A DNA stretch of 64,000 nucleotides from assembly GCA_963082875.1 (NCBI GenBank), contig OY720098.1, positions 4,154,001 through 4,218,000 of the forward strand, read 5' to 3'. A program made the position numbers and the translations under genes. The notes under the pieces were generated by a model. That model was not told where the DNA came from, made no database searches, and saw nothing but the letters and a program-made list of their open reading frames with translations. This stretch comes from Corella eumyota. Its lineage: Eukaryota; Chordata; Ascidiacea; Phlebobranchia; Corellidae. Shown here one piece after another: positions 41,101 to 54,210 of the stretch (its first letter is position 1; each line of letters begins with the position of its first letter).

Positions 41101-43728
41101 GGGTGTAAATTTAACTAAAAAAATGCGATGTTGAAGGTAGAAGTTTTTATTGGTGAATTTTGATAAAATAGGTTAAATGGGATGTTTTTTAATAAAACCA
41201 GCTACCAATAAATATTTCACAGAAGTTCAAAATCTTTACAATTTATTTTAATGAAAATTTTAAAATTTTGTGTTAATAAGCATCATGCTTATGGGGGTTT
41301 TACTAAATACTGTTTAAATGTTTGAATATTTAAACAAAACAGTATATTCCATGAATTAAATAACACAAACACTTGAACTTAGTATGTATTAATAACCACA
41401 GCTAAATACACATTGCATAATGGCCAAATAAAACTCTATGGATATTAGGGTACTTAATTTTACAAAAGAATTTTTATGACATTATCTTTTTTAATAGTTT
41501 AAACATGCAATTTACTCATAGGCCAAAGCGTTTTAAACAATGTAGTAAAGTTAACAGCCAGTATTTGAACACCACAAACAAAAAATAAGGAATTGAAGGA
41601 GGCCTTTAAAGGTTATAAATAAAACTCCATTTTTAACACAGAGTTGTTGGCTATTGTAATATCGCAACGCATTGACTGATTCAAAAGCAACAAAAACATT
41701 AGTAATATGATCTAAGAATAAACAAGAGTGCTTGCAAAACACACATCCTACTATACAATAAAAAGGAAATACAAGCATTGTTGACAATTAACCAATACAT
41801 TAAAATTAAAACCAAAATACTAATGAATTTTAACTTTAATTAACATCAATACCACCCTAGAAATCATTGAAGATAATGAACAATGATATAAAGTTATTGA
41901 CCATTGTACAATTTCTTTAACTTAAAATTAATATCTGTACCAAATTTTAAATATTCATGCCATCTATTGTTAGTAAACCAAGTGTTCTTTGTTGTAGTGA
42001 ATAGCTTACAAACGGTTTTGTAATTTATTAAATTAATTTAACCCATAAACAAATTTTATTCTAATTTTTTGAAGGTTTTACCTTAAAATCGTATGCTGAT
42101 TGTTTGATTACTTCAGGTGCCATCCAGAAGGGAGTTCCGACAAAGGTATTTCTTTTGATTTGTGTATCAGTAAGTTGGCCAGCGACACCGAAATCAGCTA
42201 ACTTTACATCACCAGTTTCAGATAACAAAACATTGGCCGCTAACACATGTGAATAAACAATATTTTTTATTTTCAAATTTTATTTTATAAATACACGAAG
42301 TAATAGTTATTTGAAGTATGGATGGCATTCAAAGTTTTAAAAGGTTTTATTGTTACATTTTTTACCTTTTACATCGCGGTGAAGTTTACGTTCACTGTGT
42401 AAGTATTCTAAGCCTTTGAGAATTTCCCGTAATATTGTTGCAATAAATGGTTCTTCGAAAAAGCCTGCTTTCATCTAAAAAAGACCACGGTATTAAATAA
42501 TGACGAGAAGTAACAGAAGATAATAAGCAACCACAAGTCTCAAGCTTTAAGCCAAAGAATAAGCAGACAGGATATAATATTTCAAGGTAGATACAAAGTT
42601 TTAAAAATAAGAAAGAGAAGTAAATTGTATTACCAAATCCAAAGCCGAACCTCCTCCAAGATATTCCATAATAATCCACAATTTTGTTCCCTTATTTAAA
42701 CAATATTTGTAATTTAATACTACTTTAATAACAGATCAAATGTATGTCACAACACTAGTTGATAAACAATGAAATATTTCAATAGAAATTTACCTTGAGG
42801 TAGGAACCATGATATTTTGTTACATGAGGACTGTTACACTGACTTAAAACTGTGATTTCTTGTTGGATATCTTCTATTTCATCTTCAGCTTCTTCTAAGT
42901 CAATTATTTTAATGGCAACAATCTAAAAAGATATAAAGTCGTTATGCAGTTATGTGTTGAGTAGAGCATGTAATAAAATTACACTAATAAATTTAATATT
43001 TAAAAGCTTATTTTTTAAATTTAAAGATTAAATTAAGTATAATTGTTATTCCAAACTAACAACAACCCACAAAAATCAAATTTTAAAACGAAGAGATTTA
43101 AAATACCACAAATTATGTTAATGGTCACAAGTTTAGAGTCTTAAAAGTGTAATGTCATGTTTTGGTTAGGAAAAACAGTAAAGGTTTAACTTAAATCTTA
43201 CTTCTGAGGTTCGGTTGTCAATTCCTTTGTAAACTTCGCCAAAAGAACCCTTTCCAATTCGTTCTTGTTTTGTAAACAATTTCTCAGGATCTAATGTTAC
43301 TTTCTAAAAAGAAATGTACAGTTGAACTTTATCACATTTTTTTATTTTTTTTAATATATCCTTATTCTCGATGTGAGAAGGTTGGATATTATAAAGATTA
43401 TAATTGCCCGATTATTATCCTGCTGATCAAGTGCAGGCTTAACAAGAGTTCGTGCCATTTATAGCACCTTACTCAAGGGCGCTACAGCATGAAAGCAGTG
43501 AGGATTGAACTCACCACCTCATGTGGTGTATATGTAATTAAAAAATACAATAATATTAGTTTAGATGTATATTATTTAGTTTTAATTTAAAGACCAATTA
43601 TCACTAATATCAATTGTATTTTTTAATAAATGCTTAAGATGGTAAGGTTACCAATTTAAAACAAAAAAATGTTTTAGTAACTAAACCTGTTGTCTTGCAA
43701 ATGACATCTTCAAAGGGTTGGACGCCAT
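38190..43728 (-). CDS. STK25: GCK-III Ser/Thr kinase (STK24/STK25/STK26 family)
   Basis: Eleven exons: 43687-43728, 43202-43303, 42794-42922, about 42634-42690, 42366-42474, 42082-42239, 39971-40156, 39416-39555, 38842-38998, 38296-38429, 38190-38217; about 413 residues, close to human STK25/26. Seen: glycine loop [16 protein letters not shown] lysine, HRDVK catalytic loop, DFG in [10 protein letters not shown], activation loop [13 protein letters not shown], then [19 protein letters not shown], and a C-terminal regulatory region with [10 protein letters not shown]. The family forms STRIPAK complexes with MOB4/CCM3 and regulates Golgi organisation, polarity and junctions. DNA after the HRDVK exon and after the APE exon contains long introns (about 1.9 kb at 40.2-42.1 kb). 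The last exon adds only FNEPRGNY. The single-paralogue symbol is a guess among three vertebrate co-orthologues. Confidence 0.93.
43375..43530. repeat. Possible dispersed repeat fragment in STK intron 1
   Basis: This stretch is clearly less AT-rich than the intron around it and has no coding frame. It includes caagggcgctacagcat and gattgaactcacc, wording reminiscent of tRNA-derived or other short dispersed elements. I cannot see a clean pair of ends, and no second copy was noticed in the window, so the call is weak. Confidence 0.25.
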
Positions 43729-45012
43729 TTTGGCAGATAAATTTATTTTTCACAATCCAGTAATTTTCATTGGTTGAAAATTTATTGTTTTTTGGCCTAT
43801 TTTTATTGTTGCATAACTTGTTTATCTAAAAACAAAACAAGCATTTTATAACAATTAAACACGTTATTCTGAATATAAGATAAATTTTAGAAAGTCTAAT
43901 ACAAAAAGATTTGGTATAAAACTTGGTTTAATTTATTTTTTAAAACTTTTTACAAGCTTCATTTTAAGTTATTATTAACGATAGTCAGGCTGTCTTATCG
44001 ATTATAAACAATCTTAAAAAACCTGACAAGCTGACATTATAACAAAAAGTAAACTTGTTAAAATTTCAACTAATAATTGAATTGTTTCTTCGCTAACAAA
44101 ACTAAAAAATGACACAAATTTTGCTTACACTTTAAATTACCAATTTAAATTGATTATACAGTCCAAAAAAAGCTACGTGTTACAATATGTTTAGTTATTT
44201 CATCGTAATAAAAAAATTGTTGTTTTTTAGAACGTACAAACCTTCGTCAATCCTCATGCAAAAACTCCCCAATCTTGTTCTATTAATAACTACATTCAAC
44301 CGTATTGAAGCACAGAAGTAACTGAATGTGACATACGCCACTGCCGTACATTTTTTGCCTAGTTCCACAGTAGTATGCAATTTTTTACAAAATTTTATTT
44401 TCGCAATTGCAGTCTTGCAAAAAACAAAAAATATATACATCTTAACGTTAATGTTGGCAAACAGTGAAAGCAAAAAACCTAATTGAACTAACATTTCGAA
44501 TGTAAACACGTGACTGTACGACATTTTGAACTTAAAAAAAGAAACTGCCGGTATAAAAATTAAAGTAATAAATTTAAAAAGTAAAACATTAGTAAAAATA
44601 CATTCACTTCAGACAGAAAAATTCACACAGAAAGGAATTTTCACGAACGAAATCTAAAAATATTTCAAACATACAAATTCAAGCTTCTAATAGGTTATTT
44701 ACATTACCGGATATAAGTGCAAACATGATGCAGGTTTAGCAAAAATTTTGCTTGATCATTTCTATTTATATTAAAAAACTAAAATGACGGTGTTAATAAT
44801 ATTCTTAAAAACCATAAGCTAAAGTTTAGACTAAAAATGTTTACCATAAAAAAATAAACAGGGTAATAATATGCCCTTTTGTTTTATCAAGTAAGTTACA
44901 ACAAGTAAACAACATATTAAATACTTGATCGAAATTTTGAATATACTCGTGAATAAATTATCCACTGGCAAGCACCGATTGAAAAACCACAGTTTTGAAA
45001 GTTACAATTACG
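43729..45012. other. Intergenic: STK 5' flank and TNF ligand 3' flank
   Basis: The STK start and the TNF ligand stop border this stretch; both genes are on the minus strand. A minus-strand frame at 44195-44524 (109 codons) has no recognisable domain and no splice or homology support, so it is not called. No repeat or RNA gene was recognised. Confidence 0.55.
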
Positions 45013-47737
45013 TCACAGTCCCACTAGAAAGGCGCCGAAGTAAGTATACTCTGGTTCGAGCATTACTTCAAGGTTGTAAGGATGAATACGAATCGAAATG
45101 ACGTCGTTTTTCTTGAGATAGACAAGCCCATTTGAACTGCAAGTAATGCGAGGATTTTGCGAAGTTTCTGTGCCTCGATATTGACATTGGACAAAGACAC
45201 TCCCACCTTCAAACCCAGCTCGAATCTCAGATATACTAAAGCTGTTCTCACGCGTTGCAAAAACGACCTAAAGTTTATTTCGGTATATATTACAATAATA
45301 CACATTCAAATAGGGTTTGTATATTTAAATGGCTAAGGCATACAATACCGTATAACTCACCTGACTATACACAAAATACATTCCATTGGTAGGGACTTTG
45401 ATTTGTCCAGTTGTTTGTAGGTCGGTTGTGTCAAAACCAAAATAATGTCTTTTTGGTGTGCGCCAGGTTGTAATAGTCTTTCCTACAAAATTAAAAATAA
45501 TTTCGTTAAGATAAATATGAGGTTGTTCCCTCAAAACATCGCAATATTAAATTATCATTATAAAGCTAATATATACTTATTGACCTTCAGCAAACAAAGA
45601 AAATTGACGCCTAATTCAGCAAATAAAAGTTAATTTTATATAAGACCCAAATTAATATTAATTATTAACATTTGTGCATGGATATTAGTGGTTTATATCT
45701 AAGTTTTTTCGTTATTATTTACTTAAACCCAAAACACCAATGTACAATGTGAGTATCTACATCAAAATATACTACACACAATAATCAACAGAATTTTGTT
45801 AGAGGGACTGATTGTTGGTTACAAACTCACGTGTTTGATTTTTGACATAATTACCAAATTTATTACTGAAATTATTGAGTGAGGCGGCACCTGACTCTCG
45901 TGTTGGCGACGACGAATCATCGTCACTCCCGCCTTGGACGTGTATTCCAATTGCCTGAACAAAAAAACATGGTATTATTTTTTTGAAACTTAATAACTCT
46001 TTAAATAAAAGTTCATGGTATTTTACTTAATTTACAGGAATATTAATAACAATTTTAATATTTTGCTAGGGTTTCTTTTATGTTCACAAACTGTTTTTAA
46101 GTTAGCAAAACTACACTTTTTAAATATTATTAATAACACTAAGTTTTTGTTTCGTATAATCAAGCCATCAACATACCTTGTTCTTTTTCAGTATTCTTTC
46201 TGTAAAACAAAAAAGCGTTAGTTGTTTTAAATTTTTTATCAATGCCTTAAATATAACATTAAGTTTCCTTATAAAATAGTTATACGTTATTTAAGGTATT
46301 CAATGTTGGTTTATTTTGAAGCAAGCTATAGTTAATAAAAGTTCATGGTTACGCGGTTTAGTGATTTGTTTATTTTTACGAAGTAAATATAGGAAGTAAG
46401 AGCCAAAGACTGAAAACCACTAATGTAAGACGATAACATGACATGCTTCGTGGTTTCTATAAATAAGGGGAAGCACCAACAGGAAGAAAAGTTTCAGGCC
46501 TATTGAGTTTCTCAATTTGGCGCGCAAAGCTATGACAAAACGTTGGAACAATATATTATTATGAACAAGTTCTTTTGTTAGCTTTCATGTAGAACAAAAA
46601 ATCATATTATACCTGAATTGTTTACGTGTTATTTGATTTTTTCATGAGATGTTTGTTAGGGTAAATTAGTAATTTTATTAAAGCGAAATTGTTATTGTGA
46701 AAAGTTGACTGAATAAATAAAATATCACCATGGTTAACTTCAATATGTCGCCTACGCCTTTTCGGTCGTCTGGACAGCGAAACATTGCCACTACCTAACG
46801 TTAAACAGCAAAACAAATTGTATTTTACACTTTAGTTAGAAGTCCAAGTAACACCATTGACTTCTAACAAATAACACAAATTTTTACATTTTTAAAACGC
46901 GCAATTTGGCATGGTCACAAGATGTTATGTATTAGTGCGGCTAATTTTAGTTGCCACAAACAAGTTTTCTAAAAAGAATTTGCTAAAGCAACTAACTGTT
47001 AACTCAAACTTACTGATTTGTTTTTGTGATGGCATTCCTTTCTTTTTTTTGGATCGACGCTCGCGTGACCTGGACTTTGCTAGATTTGTTTCGAGCCCAA
47101 GTTCACCCGTGTCTGTAAATTGAAAATAAAACACATTATTTAATAGCCAAATCGTAAAGTTAATCACATTGTAGTATAAAATAATTTAAAACAATCATAA
47201 CTTTTTTATTGAAATATTTAAATAAAAAAGTTACTTTCAGTTTGCCTGATGTTCCTTTTTGTCATTTGATGAAAGTTATTTTTTTCCATGTTTTCATCTG
47301 CGATTGCTTTTAATGAAGATTCCTTCTGCAAAGACAATGCATCAAAATTATTTGAACTTAAAGTGATTTGATGAATTTATACAAAGATAAATGCTTCTGC
47401 TTACCATTGATCGATCTTCTGTCGCAGGGTCTGTATTTTTGATTCCATATTCATCATTATTAGATGAGGCTTTAACAATTTGCATCAAGTAGTCTAGATC
47501 TTGGCGCACGCTGTTGATTTCACTTTGCAGTTTGATGTTCCATGCAACCAAAGCTACGCAGCATAACGTGACTGACAAAACGACCCAAACCCATTCGCCC
47601 ATTAAGGGAAAATGGGTGTGTTTTTTGCTCTGTTCCTTTTCCATACTGTCCTTTGATTTGCGTTGCATAAGTTGGTCGGGATAGCCTAAAGGCTTGTATG
47701 CGGCACAATAGACTAAGTCGCTTTTACTATCAGTCAT
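45013..47737 (-). CDS. TNF superfamily ligand, type II membrane protein
   Basis: Eight exons: 47405-47737, about 47233-47323, about 47012-47113, 46729-46794, 46177-46199, 45831-45954, 45361-45482, 45013-45267; phases agree throughout. The N-terminal 53 residues are cytoplasmic, then a membrane helix (WVWVVLSVTLCCVALVAW), a coiled stalk, two polybasic clusters (SRSRERRSKKKK and RRPKRRRRH) that resemble furin sites of shed ligands such as EDA, BAFF and APRIL, and a C-terminal TNF homology domain. In that domain AIGIHVQG, VPTNGMYFVYSQ and the final YFGAFLVGL match the conserved strands A, D-E and H. Two Cys in the domain (VQCQY and ITCSS) could form the usual loop disulfide. TNF ligands trimerise and bind TNF receptors. 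The exact subfamily (EDA-like is possible) is not fixed by eye. Confidence 0.9.
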
Positions 47738-49586
47738 ACTTTTTTGAATTTGGGGATTTTAGATGTTTAATAAGTGGTAAAAAAGTCAAACAACGTGGGA
47801 GTAAATGTTAATTTAAAGGGGAAATCCTAGAAGAAAGAAACTTTTATCACCTATTTCACATAGACTTTATCTCTATGAAACAAGGACATAAAAAAATCTA
47901 AAAAGAAAAGTCTTTTTTAAACCAACTAACTCATTTTCAAAATTTAAAAGTTTATTTAAATACTTGCTAACTTTGTTTTAAAGGCTAATGTAAATATTTT
48001 TAAAGTCTACTCTTGCGCAACCATTGCGGAAATAAAAGCCTTTGCTTTTAGAATGAATATAAAATATTGGAAAATTAAGTTAAACATTAACAAAGTAAAA
48101 TTATGCACAACAACTTTTCGGATATTTAATAGGCTTAGAATGGTTAAGTTTACTTAGCCTATTCACAATTACAAATTACACGCTCCTACACCTACCTTTA
48201 GGCCGTTTCAGTTTAAGGCCAAATGTTTAGGCCTAGCTTGCTTATTGTTGTAAAAAAGGTCATCATAGCTTACACGGTCTACTAGTTAAAGCTAGGCTAA
48301 ATATAGTAAAACGTTACGAACCAATGTGCGTGTGTTTGTATACCGAATATACTTTAATGTATTAGCTTTAATGGATGTCAAGTATCTAACCTACAGTTAC
48401 AAACGTTTAAATGACCTAAAGTTTTTTTTTGATAAATATTCACTTGAAACCCTTCTATAAAACCATATTACCTATCCCCTAATTTATGCAACGTCTTGTT
48501 TAAAATTCTTTTTTTATTAGTTAAAAGTGTTTGAATGTACACAGCTTAAACTTACAGATTTGGCTTTTATTTATAAAATGTTACTATTTGGCCGCTTAAC
48601 CGATTTGCTAAGGTCGGCAATGTCAGTTTGCACGCTTAAAATCTTTCTACAACATCGCTCTACTAACGCTGATAAGACTAATCGCTCCCCGTTGCTTGCT
48701 GTCAGAAAGAAATCTATGCAAATGTCAGACCATTGGGAAAACCCCCGAAAATATTAAACATACCGTTTTTGCGACAGGGCCCTCGAGACTATTTATATTA
48801 GTTTTTAAAACGTCTTAGTTCTGCTTTTATTATGATAACCCCTTAAATTCGACGCTGTTTTTAAATAGGTGTATGCTTAAAAGTAAAAAGAGAGCGCACA
48901 AAACAGTCAAGGTGATATTTATTATGTTAAACTATTACGCCAGACGTCCACAAACCGCAAAACAATTATTTCAATATCCTTTTGTATTTACAATGCAGGG
49001 ATAGGTAAAGAAGAAAGTTTGTGACAAATCGAGGTGTCTATGTATACCCAAACCAAAGTCGGGATCATATTTCATTCCCAGTAACCCCTTCAACAAATAA
49101 AAGTATAATACTCATACGTCAAACCTATTTTAATATCATATAACATGTAAACAATATTTACTGGTAATTTTGATACCGCGCTGCAAAATTGCAAAAACGG
49201 TTTGATTTTTGAAAACAAAATTTTAATTTAACATTAATGTGTGTTTACACAAAATAATGAACAATAAAATTGCCATAACCTAATAAATTATATCGTAAGC
49301 ATATTTGCAGTTAAGTCAACAGCGTGATGGCTGGTAGTTATTGATTAACGCAGACTTTCAACAATTCTTTGTAACGTGTTGTAAAAAGTAGTGTTATAAT
49401 ACCTACCTTTAGTTCTTAACAATTTTACGCAAAAAAAAGTAAATAACGGAATGAATAGTTAACGTAGCTTAAAAATAACAGAGCTTTTAAATTAAAGTAA
49501 GCGTAGGCATAGTAAAATGCAACCCTTTATAACTTATCCTTGTTCGTGTATTTAAAGCTGTAGAACAAAAAACAGTGCAGTAAAAT
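47738..49586. other. Divergent intergenic region, TNF ligand and small membrane protein
   Basis: About 1.85 kb between two divergent starts, expected to hold both promoters. A 76-codon plus-strand frame at 48527-48757 lacks any recognisable feature and is not called. No mobile element or RNA gene was seen. Confidence 0.55.
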
Positions 49587-50053
49587 ATGATTACCATAAC
49601 AGGCCTGACTGCATATTACGGAATGGTGACTGCCGCCTATTTTGGATTATTTATGTATCGATATAAAGGAGGGCATATACTTGTGACAGACAGTCGCGCT
49701 TCGGTTAATGTTATGGTTCTATTTGTACTTGCTCAACCAATTTGCAGGTAACCATACCTACCTTTGAAAAAGGTTTCATCTAAACATAAATACTTTTAAA
49801 ATGCGATCAAAACTGAAATAATAACTTACCCGTATATTTTGTTAATTTAATTAAACACATTGTTTAATTTTGCAGGGTGATCGGTGGAATGAATGGTTTA
49901 GTCACTTTCGCAGCGATGTGTATGAGCAGTATTGTGCTATTTCCCTCGCCGCAAAACGACGCGCGAGAGCGAGAGGAAAAAAGGAAAAAGAAGCAGGAAG
50001 CCAAAGAAATAAAAGCAAAAAAGAAAGAAAAACTTAAACAAAAAACAAACTAA
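49587..50053 (+). CDS. Small two-pass membrane protein, family unknown
   Basis: Two exons, 49587-49747 and 49876-50053, joined in phase to 112 codons. Two or three hydrophobic stretches (ITGLTAYYGMVTAAYFGLFM, VNVMVLFVLAQPIC, LVTFAAMCMSSIVLF) are followed by a strongly charged Lys/Glu/Arg tail (REREEKRKKKQEAKEIKAKK) likely to be cytosolic and helical. The splice sites are good (CAG then GTAACC; TTTTGCAG then G). I do not recognise the family and give no function. A poly(A) signal lies at 50106, beyond the facing signal of DCST1, so the two transcripts probably overlap at their 3' ends. Confidence 0.7.
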
Positions 50054-50089
50054 ACTACTAGCGTTATTAAACACATTTTTAACATTGTT

Positions 50090-50111
50090 TTTATTAATAT
50101 GCAACAATAAA
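50090..50111. terminator. Crossing poly(A) signals of two convergent genes
   Basis: Plus-strand AATAAA at 50106-50111 serves the small membrane protein; minus-strand AATAAA (tttatt at 50090-50095) serves DCST1. Each signal lies beyond the other, so the 3' ends of the two transcripts should overlap by tens of bases. Confidence 0.5.
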
Positions 50112-50160
50112 TCAAACTAGAAAACCAATAAATTTGCATGGTGTTTTGATTCAACTTTTT

Positions 50161-53100
50161 TCAATAGTTAAAACTTTCATTATTTGCTATTTCGTCTTCG
50201 GTTGTATCCTCCTCTTTTTCGTAATCACTTGGCTCGCCTTCCTCTCCTTCTTCATTTTGCTGTTCTCTCAAATCAACTTCTTCTTCAAAATCTCTCATAA
50301 AAACGTCCTCTTCCCCGTCTGCGTGAAACCTCATACGCTCTTCCTCGGTCGGCTCGTAACTTTGGCATGCCCAACAAACATTCTAACAATAAACAAACCC
50401 GGGTCCATTCACATCGGTTAAAATAAAAAAAAATAGTCCAAACAAAACCAACTTTACGAATTTTGATTAAATTTTACTTACCCCAACTTCTTTCCAACAG
50501 ACTTGGCAATAAAACACTCTACATTTCGTCTCGTTACATCTCACTAACGGCTTTTTGTCAGTGCCGTGATCTTCACATATTAAACACACTGGCCTTCCAA
50601 GATTCAAAAATTCAAAGCACGGTAAAAGACTAGGAAATCTAGCTTTTAGGCCAGCAAGAAACGAATGACGTTGCTGTTACGAAAATTAAATGCGAAAAAT
50701 ACAACAATGATAAATTAGGGTTTATATTTATGCCCTTAAATACGGTATAACCTAGGAAAATGTACCTTAAATAACTACTTACTACTAGTCTAAAATTTCT
50801 AGCCAGTTTCTGGATCGACATCATTGTGTAAAAAACTTGATTCTTGCGCCTCCTTATGACGTCACTATACAGATAGATCACGCGTGCCTTTTCTCGCTTA
50901 CGGTAAGCAAATGAGGCGACCACGTGACGTAAACGTAATGCATACGTGTCCAGGTAAAGCGTTAGTAATATAAGACAATACATGCCAATAATCCAGTACA
51001 TTGTTTCGTTAGTCGTTCGAATAGGTTTTGGTAAGCATTCTGTATAAAAATAGATTTGTAGAAATATAATAAACGGTATTACTGTTAGACTAAGGAAACA
51101 CTGATAAATTTTAAATGATTGTAACCTTACCAAGGTTGCTTAATTTGCTTTCAAGCACATGCTGATTGTCTTTAAAGGGTTCGAATAGTTGACTTAACAA
51201 ATGTGCAACCGTGCCTTCACCTTCTATCGCAACTTTTAAAAAAGTAAAATAAAAAAATTAAAACATTTTTCCTAAATAACACATAAAGAATACCATTGAG
51301 TTTATGATTTTACCATTGAGTTTATGATAACCCTGGATATAAAGATCAATTTTTCCGTGACGTACAATTAGATCAAGACTATAAAATATAACAAAGTCAA
51401 AAATGAAGAGAAGTGTTGTAAAAAACGCTTGGAACAACAACTTTAAAATTTTGAATTTCTGCAAAAAAAATCAACTATTAACGATATACATATTTTTAAA
51501 TTAAAAGTAATTAAGTTATCCAGATAAAAATTAAATTTTTTCAACTTACGACATTTTTTTTCTCGGCGTTTGTGAGCCAGATTGAAAGCGGAAAAATAAG
51601 ATTCCGCTTTTCAAGGTTAGTAAGAGGTAGTAATCCTCTTTTTCCCTAATAAAAATAAACGCTAACTTAAAGATTAAAATCAACTAATATAAAGTAGTTA
51701 TACACAAAATTACTTGGTTTTTGCGTTCAGTATCCTTGCGAACAAAATAGGTGGTCACATATAAGTTGTCAAAACGAAAATCAGTTAAATATTTTGAGTT
51801 GTATCCAGTTGCACTGAGAACAATATTAATTAATATTTTAGGATAACTGTCATATAAAAAAAAACATTTTACCAAATAAACTTTTAACTAAAACCCATGT
51901 GCTTAAAAATGCCATTTCTACAGACAATAAATTTTTTTTTTATCCACTCCTGCTTTCTCTAACACTTTACCTTGTCTGAATACCGAAATTTTAAACAAAT
52001 GCTAAATTTTTAAATAACATTTGGACATAAAATACTTTTTGATCCTACACCAGTGTTTATTAAAAAAAACACTAATTAGAGGAGTAATTTAAAATTTGAT
52101 ATTTAGTAAATTTTATATTAATTAGAATTTACATTGACTCACGAGTGCAACACCAAGATAAACGAAACTGCCACAATCTTTTTAACTATTCCGATAAGAA
52201 CGTTAAATAAAAGTTTCTTGTGAGCGATTTCACCATCAACTTTCTGTACCACCTCATCAACTGTTAACGTTCCAGTTTCACGATTTACCTTCGGAACCTA
52301 AAGAGTGTAAATAAACACAATCGGCAAATAGCTTTTTATGATACTAGTAGAAAAAGTTTAAAAAATCGACATTTTGATGTAATCAGTGGTTTTAGTTTTT
52401 GTTAAAATTGTATAAGGAAATGTGAATTCAGATTTTCGTGTTAAGTTACGAATAAGAAAATAGCTTGTCATATCATACCCTCCATCCCATTTCCTGATCA
52501 AAATTTTCCGAAATTTCATCCGAAGTGTCGACCATTTCCCCATATTGCCTATTCACACCAACAGTGTCCACTGATGGAATTTCACTACAGAACGAGTTAA
52601 ACCCTAAAATATAAGAATAAACTACATATTTGCAATAACGTTTAACAGTTACGCAGATAAGAAAAATTGAAACGGTAAATAAATTTAAAAAAAGGGTAAA
52701 TGTCAAAAAACTTACTTAATCTTGATTTACTGGTTTCATAATAACTTTAAGTAATTAACTTACAGTTTACTGCGTGGCACACAAATTCAGCCCTGAATAT
52801 TAAACAAAGAATATCTTGAATTATAGGAATCCCAATTGCTGCGTAGCAATCATCCAACTTTCGAGCCATATTTCTTTTACACTCGTCCACTCCATATTGA
52901 AACATATCTGCAACATTTTGGAATAACATACGTGGATTTTTGAACATAATACATTGAAATAAGTAAAACCAAAACATTTCACACAATTGAAAATAATATG
53001 ATACGAATAATAAAAACACTAAAAGTTTATTAATTTTACCTAAACATCGGCCATATGCTTCCGTGTGTAACTTTTGACCAAGATTTTTTTCATCTTTAAA

Positions 53101-54210
53101 TCCTTCCGCTTCGGGATTTTCACCTTCAACATTCCATAAGTCTCCGGACATTTGTTTTAGTTTGCTGTTGAGTTTGTGCTCAGATTGATTGGCAATCTCT
53201 GATTCCTCCTATACCCAAATACCAAAATGTTTTCATATTAACATTTTAAACATTTATTATTTAAAAATTGTTTCAACTAGTTTACATTTTAAGTGTAGGG
53301 GCTGGCAATTCACTAGCTTAAAACTTAGGCTTTGATATCTCTTCTCCTATTTATATCTTACCACTAGTGTTTTGTAGCCGGCAGTAATGGGAGCATGGAG
53401 TAAGGTGATCAGGTTACTAGTTTGAGCTGACTGCATTTTGGCGATGCAGGTTAAACTGGCGATTGCCTGGGTACCGTGATACAACGTATTTGCAATCGGA
53501 CCTTGGTGATTTCATAAACATAATTTATTAACATAATACCATTTATGTGACGTAATAAAATAAAAAGAAATTACCTTGCTAAAATTTAAAAACAACAGGT
53601 ACCAGAAACTGTTAAAAGCATCATTAAGTTAAAATTCTTTAAAAAAACATACTTCTTAGAGCACGTAACTTTATAAAAAAAAGTGCTACCAGCTAAAATC
53701 CACGTAGCAAGCAATCCATGTAGCACACCACGGCCAGTTTTTCCCATCATTGCTGGCCCACAAAGCACAGCTATACACCGACATTGTACTGAAACAGCAC
53801 ATGCTACGGTAGCTAAAGATACAACAATACCGAAGACCCAGTCCTTAAGTTTACCTTCTTCTAGCGTGAATGCACTGGCAAACGTCATGCGAAAGTAACC
53901 TGCGTGAAATTTTTAAATGCGAGTGCTACAAAATGTTATGTAATGAAGGACTAGTTAGACTACTATTCATTTTTAAATGTACACGAAAGACAATCAAATT
54001 AACATTTAGTAACATTATTAACAGATATGACAAATTACCATAACCCATTGATGCTCCAAAAGCTGCTCCCATAAAAAACTTTATTATAAAAATAATCGGT
54101 GAATCGCCGTCCATAAACTTTTCAAACAGATTTTTATTCTTTTTCTTTCGTGGGTTTAGTTCCATGTGCGAAATTCGTAGATTTTGAGGAGTATCTGTTT
54201 GAGGCAGCAT
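50161..54210 (-). CDS. DCST1: DCST1 (DC-STAMP domain-containing, RING-like C-terminus)
   Basis: About 14 exons, 5' to 3' near 54039-54210, 53653-53899, 53360-53506, 53041-53210, 52762-52912, 52482-52605, 52140-52300, 51715-51858, 51551-51645, 51298-51460, 51133-51233, 50791-51040, 50482-50670, 50161-50397. Seen: several membrane helices, the Cys-rich ectodomain (DECKRNMARKLDDCYAAIGI and FVCHAVNC), the DC-STAMP segment with DNLYVTTYFVRKD and GKRGLLPLTNLEKR, and a C-terminal RING-like cluster (PVCLICEDHG, VRCNETKCRVFYCQVCW, NVCWACQS) followed by an acidic tail. DCST1/DCST2 and their relatives sneaky and SPE-42/49 are sperm membrane proteins needed for gamete fusion; vertebrate DCST1 has also been described as a ubiquitin ligase. 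The start at 54210 is the first in-frame Met. The RING-like tail favours DCST1 over DCST2. Confidence 0.88.
51280..51325 (-). repeat. 20-bp tandem duplication carrying a splice donor of DCST1
   Basis: taccattgagtttatgat occurs twice in tandem (20-bp spacing). On the minus strand this duplicates the exon end CTCAATG plus its GT donor: GTAAAA first, GTATTC second. The first donor keeps the frame into the next exon (phase 1, VAIEGEG); the second would shift the frame by 20 bases. Confidence 0.75.

Noticed and set aside
44195-44524. 109-codon minus-strand frame upstream of STK
   Set aside because: No recognisable domain, no splice partners.
48527-48757. 76-codon plus-strand frame in the TNF/small-protein spacer
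   Set aside because: No domain and no supporting signals.
50134-50421. 95-codon plus-strand frame opposite the DCST1 last exon
   Set aside because: Antisense shadow of the acidic, RING-like DCST1 tail.
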